From contig NZ_FNJJ01000016.1 of assembly GCF_900104265.1 (NCBI RefSeq), forward strand, positions 1 to 64,000: 64,000 nucleotides of DNA, in the 5' to 3' direction. This document shows, piece after piece, positions 1-8,264 of the stretch. The DNA is from Ectopseudomonas guguanensis. GTDB lineage: Bacteria > Pseudomonadota > Gammaproteobacteria > Pseudomonadales > Pseudomonadaceae. The number at the start of each line of letters is the position of its first letter. Position 1 is the stretch's first letter. The translations under genes were made by a program, and so were the position numbers. The notes beneath the pieces were generated by a model. It was not told where the DNA came from. It was given only the letters and a program-made list of their open reading frames with translations, and searched no databases.

Positions 1-32
1 CCTTCGAGGGACAGATACGCGGGTGTTGGCAT
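1..32 (-). CDS. hcp: Hcp-like type VI secretion protein, N-terminal 10 codons only
   Basis: Only the start of the gene lies in the window. The minus strand reads ATG followed by codons for MPTPAYLSLEG, which is how I remember the N-terminus of the Hcp1-class tube or effector protein of Pseudomonas type VI secretion. The start is preceded by a strong AAGGAGAG ribosome site 6 bases upstream. No other T6SS gene is in the window, so this may be an orphan hcp gene. The identification rests on eleven residues and is therefore tentative. Confidence 0.5.
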   Translation of the reverse strand, partial: MPTPAYLSLE

Positions 33-333
33 GAGTGCTCTCCTTGCCTGGGTCATGGATCGTGATCGATCCGGGAGCCAGACCTATAGCGAGCGGCGTG
101 CCAGGTATTAAAATTTCAACAAGATCAATAAGTTGAAGTGACCATCAAATCACTCGTGGTCATATTGAGCGGTGTCGCACAGATTGTTGCGCAAAAAGTT
201 GCGCAGTGCTGCGCAAGTTTTTGCGCAGTGTCATGCAGGCCTTTGAGTGCTTGGCCTGTAGCGATATATCCACAGGCTTATCCACATTTTGCTGTGCAGG
301 AAGTTGCGCAGTTGGGGCGATGCTTACTGGTGA
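33..333. promoter_or_regulatory. AT-rich intergenic region with dyad and DnaA-box-like sites
   Basis: This 301-base stretch separates the 5' end of the hcp-like gene from the 3' end of the hybrid kinase gene. It is AT-richer than its surroundings at about 100-180. It contains a 40-base near-perfect dyad (188-227) built from repeated TTGCGCA words, another TTGCGCA near 303, and two DnaA-box-like sequences at 266-274 (ATATCCACA) and 278-286 (TTATCCACA, the consensus). It presumably holds the hcp promoter. No gene is supported here. Confidence 0.5.
188..227. repeat. 40-bp dyad of TTGCGCA words
   Basis: Two 18-base arms, 188-205 and 210-227, are inverted copies differing at one base, separated by GTGC. 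Each arm itself begins with TGCGCA and ends with TGCGCA, so the site carries four copies of the word. It lacks a T-run and so does not look like a simple terminator. A binding site for an oligomeric regulator is the more natural reading, but which protein binds is unknown. Confidence 0.6.
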
Positions 334-3300
334 TCATCCCCGCAACACCAGATGTCGGCTGAGCAGCGCCCGCAAGGCCGCCGGCTTGACCGGTTTGGGC
401 AGATAGTCGAGCCCTGCCGCATGCACCTCGGCCACCAGCTCCGGGCGGCCGTCGGCGCTGATCACCACGCCGGGCACCGGTTCGCCCAGACGCGTGCGTA
501 GCCAGGCCATCAGTTCGGTGCCGGTTTCGCCCTCGTCGAGGTGGTAGTCCACCAGCGCCAGTTGCGGATGCACGTCTTCGCTGAGCAGGTGTTCGCATTC
601 CAGGCGGTTGCGCGCTGTCCACACCTGGCAGCCCCAGCGCGACAGCAGGCTGTACATGCCGGTGAGGATGCTGTCCTCGTTGTCGATGCAGATCACCTGG
701 GTGCCCTGTAAGGGCTGGCCATCGACTGCCGGCACGACTGGGCCTTGTGGCTTCGGTGCCGGTTTTCTCGCCAGCGGCACGCTGACGCTGAACACGCTGC
801 CCTTGCCCGGCCAGGAGCGCACCTCCAGGCGATGGCCGAGCACGCGGCACAGGCCGTCGGCGATTGCCAGGCCCAGCCCTAAGCCTTTCTCGGCGCGGGT
901 CTGGTGGCTGTCGAGGCGCTTGAATTCCTCGAAGATCACCTTGCGCTTGTCCTCGGGGATACCCATGCCGCGGTCCCAGACTTCCAGACGCAACTGCTCG
1001 CCCTCGCGGCGTACGCCCAGCACCACGCGGCCCTTGGCATAGCGGAAGGCGTTGGTCAGGAAGTTCTGCAACACCCGGCGCAGCAGCTTGATGTCGCTGT
1101 CGATCCATTGCCGGCTGCCGTGCACGCGCAGGTCGATGCCCTGCTCGGCAGCCAGCACGCCGAACTCGGCGGCAAGGGTGTCGAACAGGCTGGACAGGGC
1201 GAAGGGGTGGCGATCCGGGGTGATCCGGCCGTTCTCCAGGCGCGAGATATCCAGCAGGTCGGTGATCAGGTCCTCGGCCGAGCGTAGTGAGCTGTCCAGG
1301 TGCCGGACCAGCTCCTGTGCTTCGCTGGGCAGGGCGTCATCCTGATGTGCCAGCGCTGCGGAGAACAGGCGCGCGGCGTTGAGCGGCTGCATCAGGTCAT
1401 GGCTGACGGCGGCGAGAAAGCGCGTCTTCGACTGGTTGGCGGCTTCGGCGTGGGCCTTGGCTTCGGTCAGCGCCTGGTTGAGCTTCGACAGTTCCCGGGT
1501 ACGTTCGGCGACCCGCCGTTCCAGGCTCTCGTTGGCATCCTTGAGCGCGCGCTCGGCTTCGCGGAACTCGGTGATGTCGGTGAAGCTCATGACGAAGCCG
1601 CCGCCGGGCATGGGGTTGCCGATCAGCTCGATTACCCGGCCATTGGGGAACACGCGCTCGTAGCTGTGCGCGGTGCCCTGGCGCATCCAGTACAGGCGCT
1701 TGGCGACGTTCTCTTCGACGTCGCCACTGCCGAGCATGCCGCGCTCGGCGTTGAAGCGGATGATCTCGGCAATCGGCCGGCCGACGTAGATCAGCCCCTC
1801 GGGGTACTCGAACAATTCCAGGTAGCGGTGATTCCAGGCCACCAGGCGCAGGTTCTGGTCGACCACGCTGATACCCTGGGTGATGTTCTCGATCGCGCCC
1901 TGCAGCAGGGCGCGGTTGAACTGTAGCACCTCGCTGGCTTCGTCGACGATGCGCACCACGTCCTCGACCTGCATCTCGCGGCCTTCGATGGCCGCCTTGA
2001 CCACCGCGCGGGTCGACGAGGCGCCGAGCACACCGGCCAGCAGGCGCTCGGTATGGGCGATCCATTCGCTGTTGGCCGGCTGGTTGGGGTCGAAGTCCTT
2101 GCCCTTGCCCTGACGCAGGGCGAAGCGGGCGAAGCTCTGCCGAGCGCGTTCCTCGCCGACGAAGCGGCTGGACAGCATCAGCAGATCGGCCACTTGCACC
2201 GCCAGCAGGCTGCGGTTGCTGGGCTTGGTGCCCAGGTCATGGCCGATGAAGCGCCCGGCCTGCCAGTGCTCCGACACCCGGGTGCGCGAGAACCAGGAAA
2301 CCCAGGCGAACAGCAGCAGGTTGCCGGCCAGCGACATCACCACGCCGCGCGTCAGCGGGTCGACCTGCAGGCCGATGGGGGCGTAGAGCAGGGTGGTGAG
2401 CCCGGGGAAGCTCTCCAGCGACCAGCCCATGCCACGTGCCGCCAGCGGCAGCACCAGGGTGTAGAACCAGAGCATGGCGCCGACGATCAGGCCGGCGAAC
2501 ACACCGCGGCGGTTGGCCTGTTTCCACACCAGGGCACCGAACATCGCTGGCGCCAGCTGGCCGATGGCGGCGAACGACACCTGGCCGATGGTCGCCAGGC
2601 TGGCACCTTCGCCGAGCAGGCGATAGCAGACGTAGGCCAGCAGCAGGATCAGCACGATGCTGACCCGGCGCGCGGTGAGCATCCAGTGGCGGAAGGCTTC
2701 GAAGGGGCGTTCGGTGCTCTGCCGGCGCAGCAGCCAGGGCAGCAGCATGTCGTTGGAGATCATGGTCGACAAGGCAACGGATGCGACGATCACCATGCCG
2801 GTGGCGGCCGAGGCGCCGCCGATGAAGGCCAGCACCGCCAGGCCCGGATGCGCCTCGGCCAGCGGCAGGCTGATGACGAAGGAGTCCGGGGTGATGCCCG
2901 CCGGCAGCAGCATCTGCCCGGCCAGGGCGATGGGGACGACGAACAGCGCGGCCAGCATCAGGTAGGCGGGGAATACCCAGCGTGCCAGGCGCAGGTCCTT
3001 GGGCTCGGTGTTCTCCACCACGGTGACGTGGAACTGCCGTGGCAGGCAGACGATGGCGATCATCGCCATGCCGGTCTGCACCAGCAGGGCCGGCCAGTTC
3101 ACCGCCTCGTTCCAGAAGGCGTCCAGCTCGGCGGTGTCGCGCGCCTGGTGCAGCAGGTCGTTGAAACCGTCGAACAGGCCGAAGGTGACGAAGGCGCCCA
3201 CGGACAGGAAGGCCAGCAGCTTGACCAGCGATTCGAAGGCGATCGCCAGCACCATGCCGCGGTGGTGCTCGGTGACGTCGAGGTTGCGCGTACCGAACAG

Positions 3301-3822
3301 AATGGTGAACAGCGCCAGGGCCAGCGACACGATCAGCGCCGTGTCCTGAGCGCTGGTGCCGATGGTCTGCGGGTCGATGCCGATCAGCAGGTTGACGCCG
3401 AGCACGATGCCCTTGAGCTGCAGGGCGATATAGGGCAGCACGCCGACCAGGCAGATCAGCGCGACGACTATGGCCAGCGATTGCGACTTGCCGTAGCGCG
3501 CGGCGATGAAGTCGGCGATCGAGGTGATGTTCTCCTGCTTGCTGATCATCACCATCTTCTGCAGCACCCAGGGCATGGTCAGCAGCAGGATGGTCGGACC
3601 TAGATAGATAGGCAGGAACGACCACAGTTGCTCGGCGGCCTGGCCGACGGCACCGAAGAAGGTCCAGCTGGTGCAGTACACCGCCAGCGACAGTGAATAT
3701 ACCCAGGCACGGACTTTCGACGGCAAGGGCGTGTTGCGCCGGTCGCCATAGAAGGCTATGGCAAACAGAATGGCCATGTAGATCAAGGCGACCGCGGCGA
3801 TCAGCCCGGGGGACAGCGACAT
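334..3822 (-). CDS. mxtR: Hybrid sensor histidine kinase with solute:sodium symporter domain (MxtR/CrbS type)
   Basis: The 1162-residue protein starts with a sodium/solute symporter (SSS) domain of about 13 membrane helices (roughly 1-570). A PAS domain follows (about 655-770, ISVVDQNLRLVAWN), then a coiled coil, a HisKA box with AAVSHDLMQPLN, a HATPase domain and a C-terminal receiver domain with the phospho-acceptor in LVDYHLDEG. This order is that of MxtR/CrbS, which in Pseudomonas and Vibrio work with ErdR/CrbR to control acetate use. The start at 3822 was chosen over longer frames because it has GGAG at good spacing and gives the normal SSS N-terminus. The partner response regulator is not in the window. 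Confidence 0.85.
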   Translation of the reverse strand: MSLSPGLIAAVALIYMAILFAIAFYGDRRNTPLPSKVRAWVYSLSLAVYCTSWTFFGAVGQAAEQLWSFLPIYLGPTILLLTMPWVLQKMVMISKQENITSIADFIAARYGKSQSLAIVVALICLVGVLPYIALQLKGIVLGVNLLIGIDPQTIGTSAQDTALIVSLALALFTILFGTRNLDVTEHHRGMVLAIAFESLVKLLAFLSVGAFVTFGLFDGFNDLLHQARDTAELDAFWNEAVNWPALLVQTGMAMIAIVCLPRQFHVTVVENTEPKDLRLARWVFPAYLMLAALFVVPIALAGQMLLPAGITPDSFVISLPLAEAHPGLAVLAFIGGASAATGMVIVASVALSTMISNDMLLPWLLRRQSTERPFEAFRHWMLTARRVSIVLILLLAYVCYRLLGEGASLATIGQVSFAAIGQLAPAMFGALVWKQANRRGVFAGLIVGAMLWFYTLVLPLAARGMGWSLESFPGLTTLLYAPIGLQVDPLTRGVVMSLAGNLLLFAWVSWFSRTRVSEHWQAGRFIGHDLGTKPSNRSLLAVQVADLLMLSSRFVGEERARQSFARFALRQGKGKDFDPNQPANSEWIAHTERLLAGVLGASSTRAVVKAAIEGREMQVEDVVRIVDEASEVLQFNRALLQGAIENITQGISVVDQNLRLVAWNHRYLELFEYPEGLIYVGRPIAEIIRFNAERGMLGSGDVEENVAKRLYWMRQGTAHSYERVFPNGRVIELIGNPMPGGGFVMSFTDITEFREAERALKDANESLERRVAERTRELSKLNQALTEAKAHAEAANQSKTRFLAAVSHDLMQPLNAARLFSAALAHQDDALPSEAQELVRHLDSSLRSAEDLITDLLDISRLENGRITPDRHPFALSSLFDTLAAEFGVLAAEQGIDLRVHGSRQWIDSDIKLLRRVLQNFLTNAFRYAKGRVVLGVRREGEQLRLEVWDRGMGIPEDKRKVIFEEFKRLDSHQTRAEKGLGLGLAIADGLCRVLGHRLEVRSWPGKGSVFSVSVPLARKPAPKPQGPVVPAVDGQPLQGTQVICIDNEDSILTGMYSLLSRWGCQVWTARNRLECEHLLSEDVHPQLALVDYHLDEGETGTELMAWLRTRLGEPVPGVVISADGRPELVAEVHAAGLDYLPKPVKPAALRALLSRHLVLRG

Positions 3823-4010
3823 GCAGACTCCGAAAACACCCAGTGGAACGAAATGAGGCGAGGCGATACTGATCAGTGTTGCACAAAGCCCGAGTCTGTC
3901 GGCTGCGACCAAGGTCGCAGCCGAGCAGGCGAGCTTTGCGACGGGACTCGATTGTGCCGCAAGCGCCGGGCTGATAGCGTGGTCGGCTCGCAACCGCGCC
4001 AGGAGAAAGC

Positions 4011-4580
4011 ATGTTCAAACCGCAATTGGTCACGCTGCAGCGAGGTGCCCTGCGCCTGGAGCCACTGGCCGATGCCGACATTCCGGCCCTGGTCGCGCTG
4101 GCCGAGGCCAACCGTGACGAGCTGCTGTACATGAGCGGTACCCAGCGTCTGGACTGGTATCGCAGTGCGCTGGCCGAACTGCGCGAGCAACGCGCACTGC
4201 CGTTCGCCGTTCGCCTCGGCGACCAACTGGTCGGCACCACGCGCTTCGGCGATTTCATGAACAGCCTGCCGGCCTGCGAGATCGGCTGGACCTGGCTCGA
4301 TCGCGCCCAGCATGGCAGCGGCCTGAACGCCACCATCAAGTACCTGATGCTCAGGCATGCCTTCGACAGCTGGGGCATGGTGCGCGTGCAACTGAAAACC
4401 GCCGCCAGCAACCTGCGCTCGCAACGCGCCATCGAGAAACTCGGCGCCGTGCGTGAGGGCCTGTTGCGTAACCACAGGCGCCTGGCTGACGGTCGTCTCG
4501 ACGACACCGTGCTGTACAGCATCACCGACCAGGAATGGCCGGCGCTGCGCGAGGCGATGGAGGCGCGCTTCGGCGGCTGA
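4011..4580 (+). CDS. GNAT family N-acetyltransferase (RimJ/RimL-like)
   Basis: The 189-residue protein has the GNAT fold typical of RimJ/RimL-like acetyltransferases: an N-terminal LRLEPLADADIPAL segment, a central EIGWTWLDRAQHGSG strand and acetyl-CoA-binding loop, and the C-terminal signature NLRSQRAIEKLGAVREG. Such enzymes transfer acetyl from acetyl-CoA to an amine; the substrate cannot be read from sequence. It starts after an AGGAGAAAGC ribosome site, is divergent from the kinase gene and lies 3 bases before the AraC gene, so the two are probably co-transcribed. The kinase-GNAT-AraC order resembles PA3271-PA3269 of P. aeruginosa (from memory). Confidence 0.85.
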   Translation: MFKPQLVTLQRGALRLEPLADADIPALVALAEANRDELLYMSGTQRLDWYRSALAELREQRALPFAVRLGDQLVGTTRFGDFMNSLPACEIGWTWLDRAQHGSGLNATIKYLMLRHAFDSWGMVRVQLKTAASNLRSQRAIEKLGAVREGLLRNHRRLADGRLDDTVLYSITDQEWPALREAMEARFGG

Positions 4581-4583
4581 ACC

Positions 4584-5420
4584 ATGCGGCCACTGACGGC
4601 AAGCGAACGCGCGCGGTTCAGCGCCAGTGACGATCTGCACGGGCTCGAGCTGCTGTCCGCGCGCTTCATCGAGCACCGTTTCGCCCCGCACGTGCATGAC
4701 GGCCATGTGATCGCCGTGCTCGAAGCCGGCGCCGAGCGCTATCGCTATCGCGGCGTCGACCACCTGGCGGGCGCCGGCAGCATCGCCTTGCTCAATCCGG
4801 ACGAGGTACACACCGGCTCCAAGGGTGTCGAGCAGGGCTGGCAGTACCGGGTGTTCTACCCCCAGCCCGGTACATTCGAAGCGCTGCTGGCCGAACTCGA
4901 ACTGCCGTCGGCATCGCCGATGTTTCACGACAGCGTGCATCACGACCCGCTGCTGGCGGCGCGCCTGAGCGCGCTGCATCGTCTGCTTGAGGATCCGTAC
5001 AGCGAGGCGCTGCACCGCCAGACCCTGTGGCGTGAGGCAATGCTCGAGCTGCTGCAGCGTTACGCGCGCCTGCCGGCGCCGCGTGGCGTCGGCCAGGAGT
5101 CTCGGGCAGTGGCGATGGCCAAGGAGCTGCTGGCCAGCCAGTTGAGCGAACCGCCTTCGCTGGAAGAACTGGCGGCGGCGGTCAATCTTTCGCCTTTTCA
5201 CTTCACCCGGGTGTTCCGTCGAGCGACAGGGCTGCCGCCGCATGCCTGGCTCAGGCAGCGCCGCCTGGAGCAGGCGCGGGCGCTGCTCAGAAGCGGCTGT
5301 GCGGCCATCAGCGTCGCCATGCAGCTGGGCTTTGCCGACCAGAGCCATCTGTCGCGGCAATTCAAGCAGGCCTATGGCGTCAGCCCCGGCGAATACCGCG
5401 CCGCGGTGGCGCGTATGTAG
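4584..5420 (+). CDS. AraC family transcriptional regulator with AraC-type cupin sensor domain
   Basis: The 278-residue protein has an N-terminal cupin-like ligand domain (about 20-150, with HDGHVIAVLEAG and LLNPDEVHTG) and two C-terminal helix-turn-helix motifs (about 180-275, ending with DQSHLSRQFKQAYGVSPGEYR). The first HTH segment, SPFHFTRVFRRATGLPPHAWL, is typical of AraC regulators that control small transport or export genes. It overlaps no gene, follows the GNAT gene by 3 bases, and its TAG stop lies inside a dispersed GTAGGGTGCGCC-type repeat. The effector is unknown. Confidence 0.88.
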   Translation: MRPLTASERARFSASDDLHGLELLSARFIEHRFAPHVHDGHVIAVLEAGAERYRYRGVDHLAGAGSIALLNPDEVHTGSKGVEQGWQYRVFYPQPGTFEALLAELELPSASPMFHDSVHHDPLLAARLSALHRLLEDPYSEALHRQTLWREAMLELLQRYARLPAPRGVGQESRAVAMAKELLASQLSEPPSLEELAAAVNLSPFHFTRVFRRATGLPPHAWLRQRRLEQARALLRSGCAAISVAMQLGFADQSHLSRQFKQAYGVSPGEYRAAVARM

Positions 5421-5437
5421 GGTGCGCCGCGCGCACC
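5417..5437. repeat. Dispersed GTAGGGTGCGCC-type palindrome, copy 1
   Basis: A 21-base copy of the small repeat that begins GTAGGGTGCGCC and ends GCGCACC. It provides the TAG stop codon of the preceding AraC gene. Related copies lie near 30413, 44439/44475, 53001, 59647/59683 and 63031/63067. Confidence 0.7.
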
Positions 5438-5587
5438 GGGGGCACTGCCGCGGTTGCTGATGCGCACGCAATAAAAAGGTTCTTCGCATAGTTTGGGGAA
5501 AATGCGGGGCGACACCGGACTGGCAATAACGTGTTAGCTGTCGATGACTTGGCACTATCCCTTAGCGTGTCGTCTGATCTGATGGGT

Positions 5588-5660
5588 TTCGCCCCTTACG
5601 GGCGACTCACTTTCTTTGCTTGTGCAAAGAAAGTAAGCAAAGAAACACACCCCTGCATCC
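5588..5660. repeat. Passenger repeat with CTTTCTTTGC palindrome
   Basis: Inside the mobile element lies a stretch with a perfect inverted repeat, CTTTCTTTGC / GCAAAGAAAG, at 5610-5619 and 5624-5633, followed by a GAAACACACCCC tract. I recall this segment as a widespread dispersed sequence in Pseudomonas genomes that is often mis-annotated as a short hypothetical protein. A 111-codon open frame crosses it but has no convincing start or ribosome site. Confidence 0.5.
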
Positions 5661-5991
5661 GGCCCCGGCTACGCCGGGGTTCCCTCGCTCCATCACCGCT
5701 CCAGGGGCACGCCGTGAAGGGCCATCCCTGGCCCATCACGGCTCTCGCGACATCCATGTCGCTCAACCCCTTCCACGGTGATTCCACTCGGCCTCCTGAA
5801 GGGGACTTGGGCGTCGTCTGTGACGATCGCGCTTCAAGAGCAAAAGCCAAACGCTACCGACTTTGATCTTCCTGAGATTTCGCAGGCTAACGCCCCTCCC
5901 CCGGCGGCGCACCGGAGCATGGGGAGTTTCGCGCAGCGAACCCCGAATGCAGGCTAATGCCGATCAGATAAGGTTGCCAAAGCGGCCTTTC

Positions 5992-6018
5992 GTAGGAGCC
6001 CCGCCTCGGGGCGAAGCT
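5992..6018. repeat. REP-like hairpin
   Basis: GTAGGAGC followed by CCCG-CCT-CGGG and GCGAAGCTT forms a small hairpin of the same family as the larger REP-like inverted repeat at 48423-48488, which also begins GTAGGAGC. It lies within the mobile element, near its right end. Confidence 0.5.
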
Positions 6019-6111
6019 TTCAATGGATAGTGCTCAGCCCGTGAGCGATACGCACACAAACTTGCCAGTCCGGTGTCAAGCGCATCTTCCCCGCGAGAAC
6101 GCGAAGAACCA

Positions 6112-6151
6112 TAAAAAAGCCGGCGCTCCTTAGCGGGGCGCCGGCTTTTTC
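6112..6151. terminator. Bidirectional rho-independent terminator after the imelysin gene
   Basis: An A-tract, the stem GCCGGCGCTCC / GGGGCGCCGGC with a short loop, and a T-tract make a strong intrinsic terminator in both directions. It would terminate the minus-strand imelysin gene, whose stop codon is at 6167. The neighbouring mobile element is inserted at its A-tract. Confidence 0.85.
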
Positions 6152-6166
6152 AGCAGGCTGCGTCGA

Positions 6167-7501
6167 TCAGAATTGGTGATCGGCGGTGTCCGGGTTCAGG
6201 TCGCTGATACCCAGCTTGGCGGCGGCCTGCTCGATGGCGCCGGTCTGCTTGACCAGGGCGGCGATGGCGTCACGCACCAGTTGCTGGCCTTCGGCGTTGT
6301 CGGCCGCGATCAGTTGGTCGAAGTGCACGTTGTTCTTCTCGGCGCTGTCGACCAGGGCCTGCAGCCTGGCTTCGGTTTCCTGCAGGTCGGCCTTGAGCGT
6401 GGCATCGGCCTGGGCATCGACCTTGGCCACCAGCTCGGACAGGCTCGGGCCGCTCAGGGTGCTGCCGTCGACCTTTTTGTACTCGCCCAAGTAGACGTTG
6501 CGAATGCCCTTGCCATTGTAGAAATGCGAGTTGTGGGTGTTGTCGCTGAAGCAGTCGTGCTCGTCTTCGGTGGAGTTTGCCTCCAGCGCCACCTTCATGC
6601 GCTCGCCGGCCAGCTCGCCGAGCGACAGGCTACCCATGCCGAACAGCATCTTGCGCAGGCCGTTCTCGGCCGAGTCGGCGACCAGCTCGCTGCGATAGTT
6701 GTCTTCGACGCCGTCCTTCCACTGCTCGACCATGTCGTTGAGGTCGCTGACCAGCAGGTCGGCGGCGGCTTTCAGGTAGGTGCGGCGGCGCTCGTTGTGG
6801 CCGCCAGTGGCGCCTTCACCCACCAGGTAGTCGGTGTAGGGACGCTCGCCAGCGCCCGGCTCGGTGCCGTTGAGGTCCTGGCCCCAGAGGAGGAATTCGA
6901 TGGCGTGGTAGCCGGTGGCGACGTTGGCTTCGGAGCCGCCCAGCTCGTTCAGGCTGGCCAGCAGCTCGCCGGTGATCTCGGAAACGTCGATCTTGTCTTC
7001 ACCGACCTGGATCTCGGTGTTGGCGATGATGTTGGCCTGGGCGCCCGGGTTGCCCAGTGCGTGCTGGTAGTCCTCGGCGACGTAGTCGATCAGGCCTTCG
7101 TCCAGCGGCCAGGCGTTGAGTTGGCCTTCCCACTCGTCCACCACCGGGTTGCCGAAGCGGAACACCTCGGTCTGCATGTACGGCACGCGCGCGGCCAGCC
7201 AGGCGTCGCGGGCGGCTTTCAGAGTCGCCTCGCTGGGATCGGCGAGTAGGGCATCGACTGCGCTCTGCAGGGCCTGGCCGGTGCTGGCGGCGTCGCTGAA
7301 CACGGCCAGGGCGAGGTCGGCGTAATGATTGACCACGGCCTTCGCCGCTGCCTCGTCGACCTTCGCCGCAGTGGCCGGAGCCGCGCTCTCGGTGGCGGCG
7401 GGCGTTGCCGCCTGGGTTGCGGGGGCTTTGTCTTCGCCGCAGCCAGCGAGGGAAATGGCGATGGCCAGCAGACTGGCGGAGGCCAGGGGCATACGAATCA
7501 T
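6167..7501 (-). CDS. icmP: Imelysin-family lipoprotein (IcmP/IrpA-like, peptidase M75 family)
   Basis: The 444-residue protein starts with a lipoprotein signal (MIRMPLASASLLAIAISLAGC, lipobox LAGC) and carries the imelysin domain with the GxHxxE-type motif in TGYHAIEFLLWG and a C-terminal repeat of the same fold. Imelysins are periplasmic or outer-membrane proteins linked to iron acquisition; the P. aeruginosa relative is IcmP, described as an insulin-cleaving metalloproteinase. The start at 7501 gives a proper signal peptide and an AAAGGA ribosome site. A Fur-box-like sequence lies at 7568-7586. Related partner genes are not adjacent here but 30 kb away (38654-41141). Confidence 0.85.
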   Translation of the reverse strand: MIRMPLASASLLAIAISLAGCGEDKAPATQAATPAATESAAPATAAKVDEAAAKAVVNHYADLALAVFSDAASTGQALQSAVDALLADPSEATLKAARDAWLAARVPYMQTEVFRFGNPVVDEWEGQLNAWPLDEGLIDYVAEDYQHALGNPGAQANIIANTEIQVGEDKIDVSEITGELLASLNELGGSEANVATGYHAIEFLLWGQDLNGTEPGAGERPYTDYLVGEGATGGHNERRRTYLKAAADLLVSDLNDMVEQWKDGVEDNYRSELVADSAENGLRKMLFGMGSLSLGELAGERMKVALEANSTEDEHDCFSDNTHNSHFYNGKGIRNVYLGEYKKVDGSTLSGPSLSELVAKVDAQADATLKADLQETEARLQALVDSAEKNNVHFDQLIAADNAEGQQLVRDAIAALVKQTGAIEQAAAKLGISDLNPDTADHQF

Positions 7502-7567
7502 GGCGGGGTCCTTTGCATGTGCGAATGTGGACGGTACGCAGGAGTACCTGAAAAACCGCGACATAAT

Positions 7568-7586
7568 GCAAATGTTTCCCATTATG
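7568..7586 (-). promoter_or_regulatory. Candidate Fur box upstream of the imelysin gene
   Basis: GCAAATGTTTCCCATTATG matches the 19-base Fur consensus at 12 positions and keeps the AATG / CATT half-site symmetry. It sits 67 bases upstream of the chosen imelysin start. Fur control is expected for this family; the match is from eye alignment only. Confidence 0.5.
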
Positions 7587-7690
7587 TGTAAAGGCCATTA
7601 TGCGTCGTTGTGCGGGATATCGCTGCCGGGCCATCTGGTTGCCGTTAGAATGCCAGCACCCGATTCGCAGTTCTGCCTGGAGAAAACTGC

Positions 7691-8263
7691 ATGAGCCTGA
7701 CCGCCGTGATCGTCATCGTTGTTCTCGTTCTGCTTGGCGCCTATGCGGTGTCCCTGTACAACGGCCTGGTGCGCCTCAAGCATGGGGTGAGCAAGGCCTG
7801 GTCGAACATCGACGTGCTGCTCAAGCAGCGCCACGATGAACTGCCCAAGCTGGTGGAAACCTGCAAGCAGTACATGCAGCACGAGCGCACCACGCTGGAG
7901 CGAGTGATCGCCGCCCGCAGCGCCGTGGCCAGCGCCCGCGAGCAGCATGACGTGGGTGCCCTGGGCAAGGCCGAGAGCGGCCTGCGTGCCGGCCTCGGTC
8001 AGTTGTTCGCGCTGGCCGAGAACTACCCCGAGCTCAAGGCCAACGACAGCTTCCAGCACCTGCAGCAGCGCATCAGCGGTCTGGAGAACGGCATCGCCGA
8101 CCGCCGCGAGCTGTACAACGAGGCCGTCAATCTCAACAACGTGCGCATCGAGCAGTTCCCCGACGTGATCCTCGCGCGCCTGTTCAATTTCCAGGCCGCC
8201 GAGCTGCTGGTGTTCAGCGATGCAGAGAAGTCGGACGTGAACCTGAAGTCGCTGTTCAACTGA
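7691..8263 (+). CDS. lemA: LemA family protein
   Basis: The 190-residue protein has an N-terminal membrane helix (about 3-22, AVIVIVVLVLLGAYAVSLY) followed by a long all-helical domain with the LemA hallmark SKAWSNIDVLLKQRHDELPKLVETCKQY and the later YNEAVNLNNVRIEQFPDVILARLFNF segment. The function of LemA proteins is not established; the topology suggests a helical bundle anchored in the inner membrane. It starts 6 bases after a GGAG ribosome site. The next gene begins two bases after its stop codon, so the LemA and GIDE-like proteins are probably made together. Confidence 0.9.
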   Translation: MSLTAVIVIVVLVLLGAYAVSLYNGLVRLKHGVSKAWSNIDVLLKQRHDELPKLVETCKQYMQHERTTLERVIAARSAVASAREQHDVGALGKAESGLRAGLGQLFALAENYPELKANDSFQHLQQRISGLENGIADRRELYNEAVNLNNVRIEQFPDVILARLFNFQAAELLVFSDAEKSDVNLKSLFN

Positions 8264-8264
8264 A

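Larger units (their letters stand above)
5478..6110. mobile_element. Non-autonomous insertion element (MITE-like) with 49-bp imperfect inverted repeats
   Basis: The left end (5478-5526) and right end (6062-6110) are inverted copies: both outermost ends read GGTTCTTCGC, and the inner parts share GACACCGGACTGGCAA exactly. Each end is flanked directly by the 7-base direct repeat ATAAAAA (5471-5477 and 6111-6117), as expected of a target duplication, although the A-richness weakens this. No transposase is encoded in the 633 bp. Ends beginning GG-TCTTC recall the ISL3 family. The interior holds a palindrome-containing repeat (about 5588-5660) and a REP-like hairpin (5992-6018). The element accounts for most of the 746-base gap after the AraC gene. 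Confidence 0.75.

Noticed and set aside
266..286. DnaA-box-like pair as a replication origin
   Set aside because: Only two boxes, no dnaA/dnaN or replication genes nearby, and no AT-rich unwinding repeats; at most a regulatory DnaA site.
2053..3603. A 516-codon open frame on the plus strand, opposite the hybrid kinase gene
   Set aside because: It mirrors the kinase codons, is very rich in Gln, His, Gly and Asp, has no known motif and no ribosome site; typical antisense frame in high-GC DNA.
5531..5866. A 111-codon open frame within the mobile element
   Set aside because: It reads through the dispersed palindromic sequence, has no ribosome site and corresponds to a kind of spurious hypothetical protein often annotated on this repeat.
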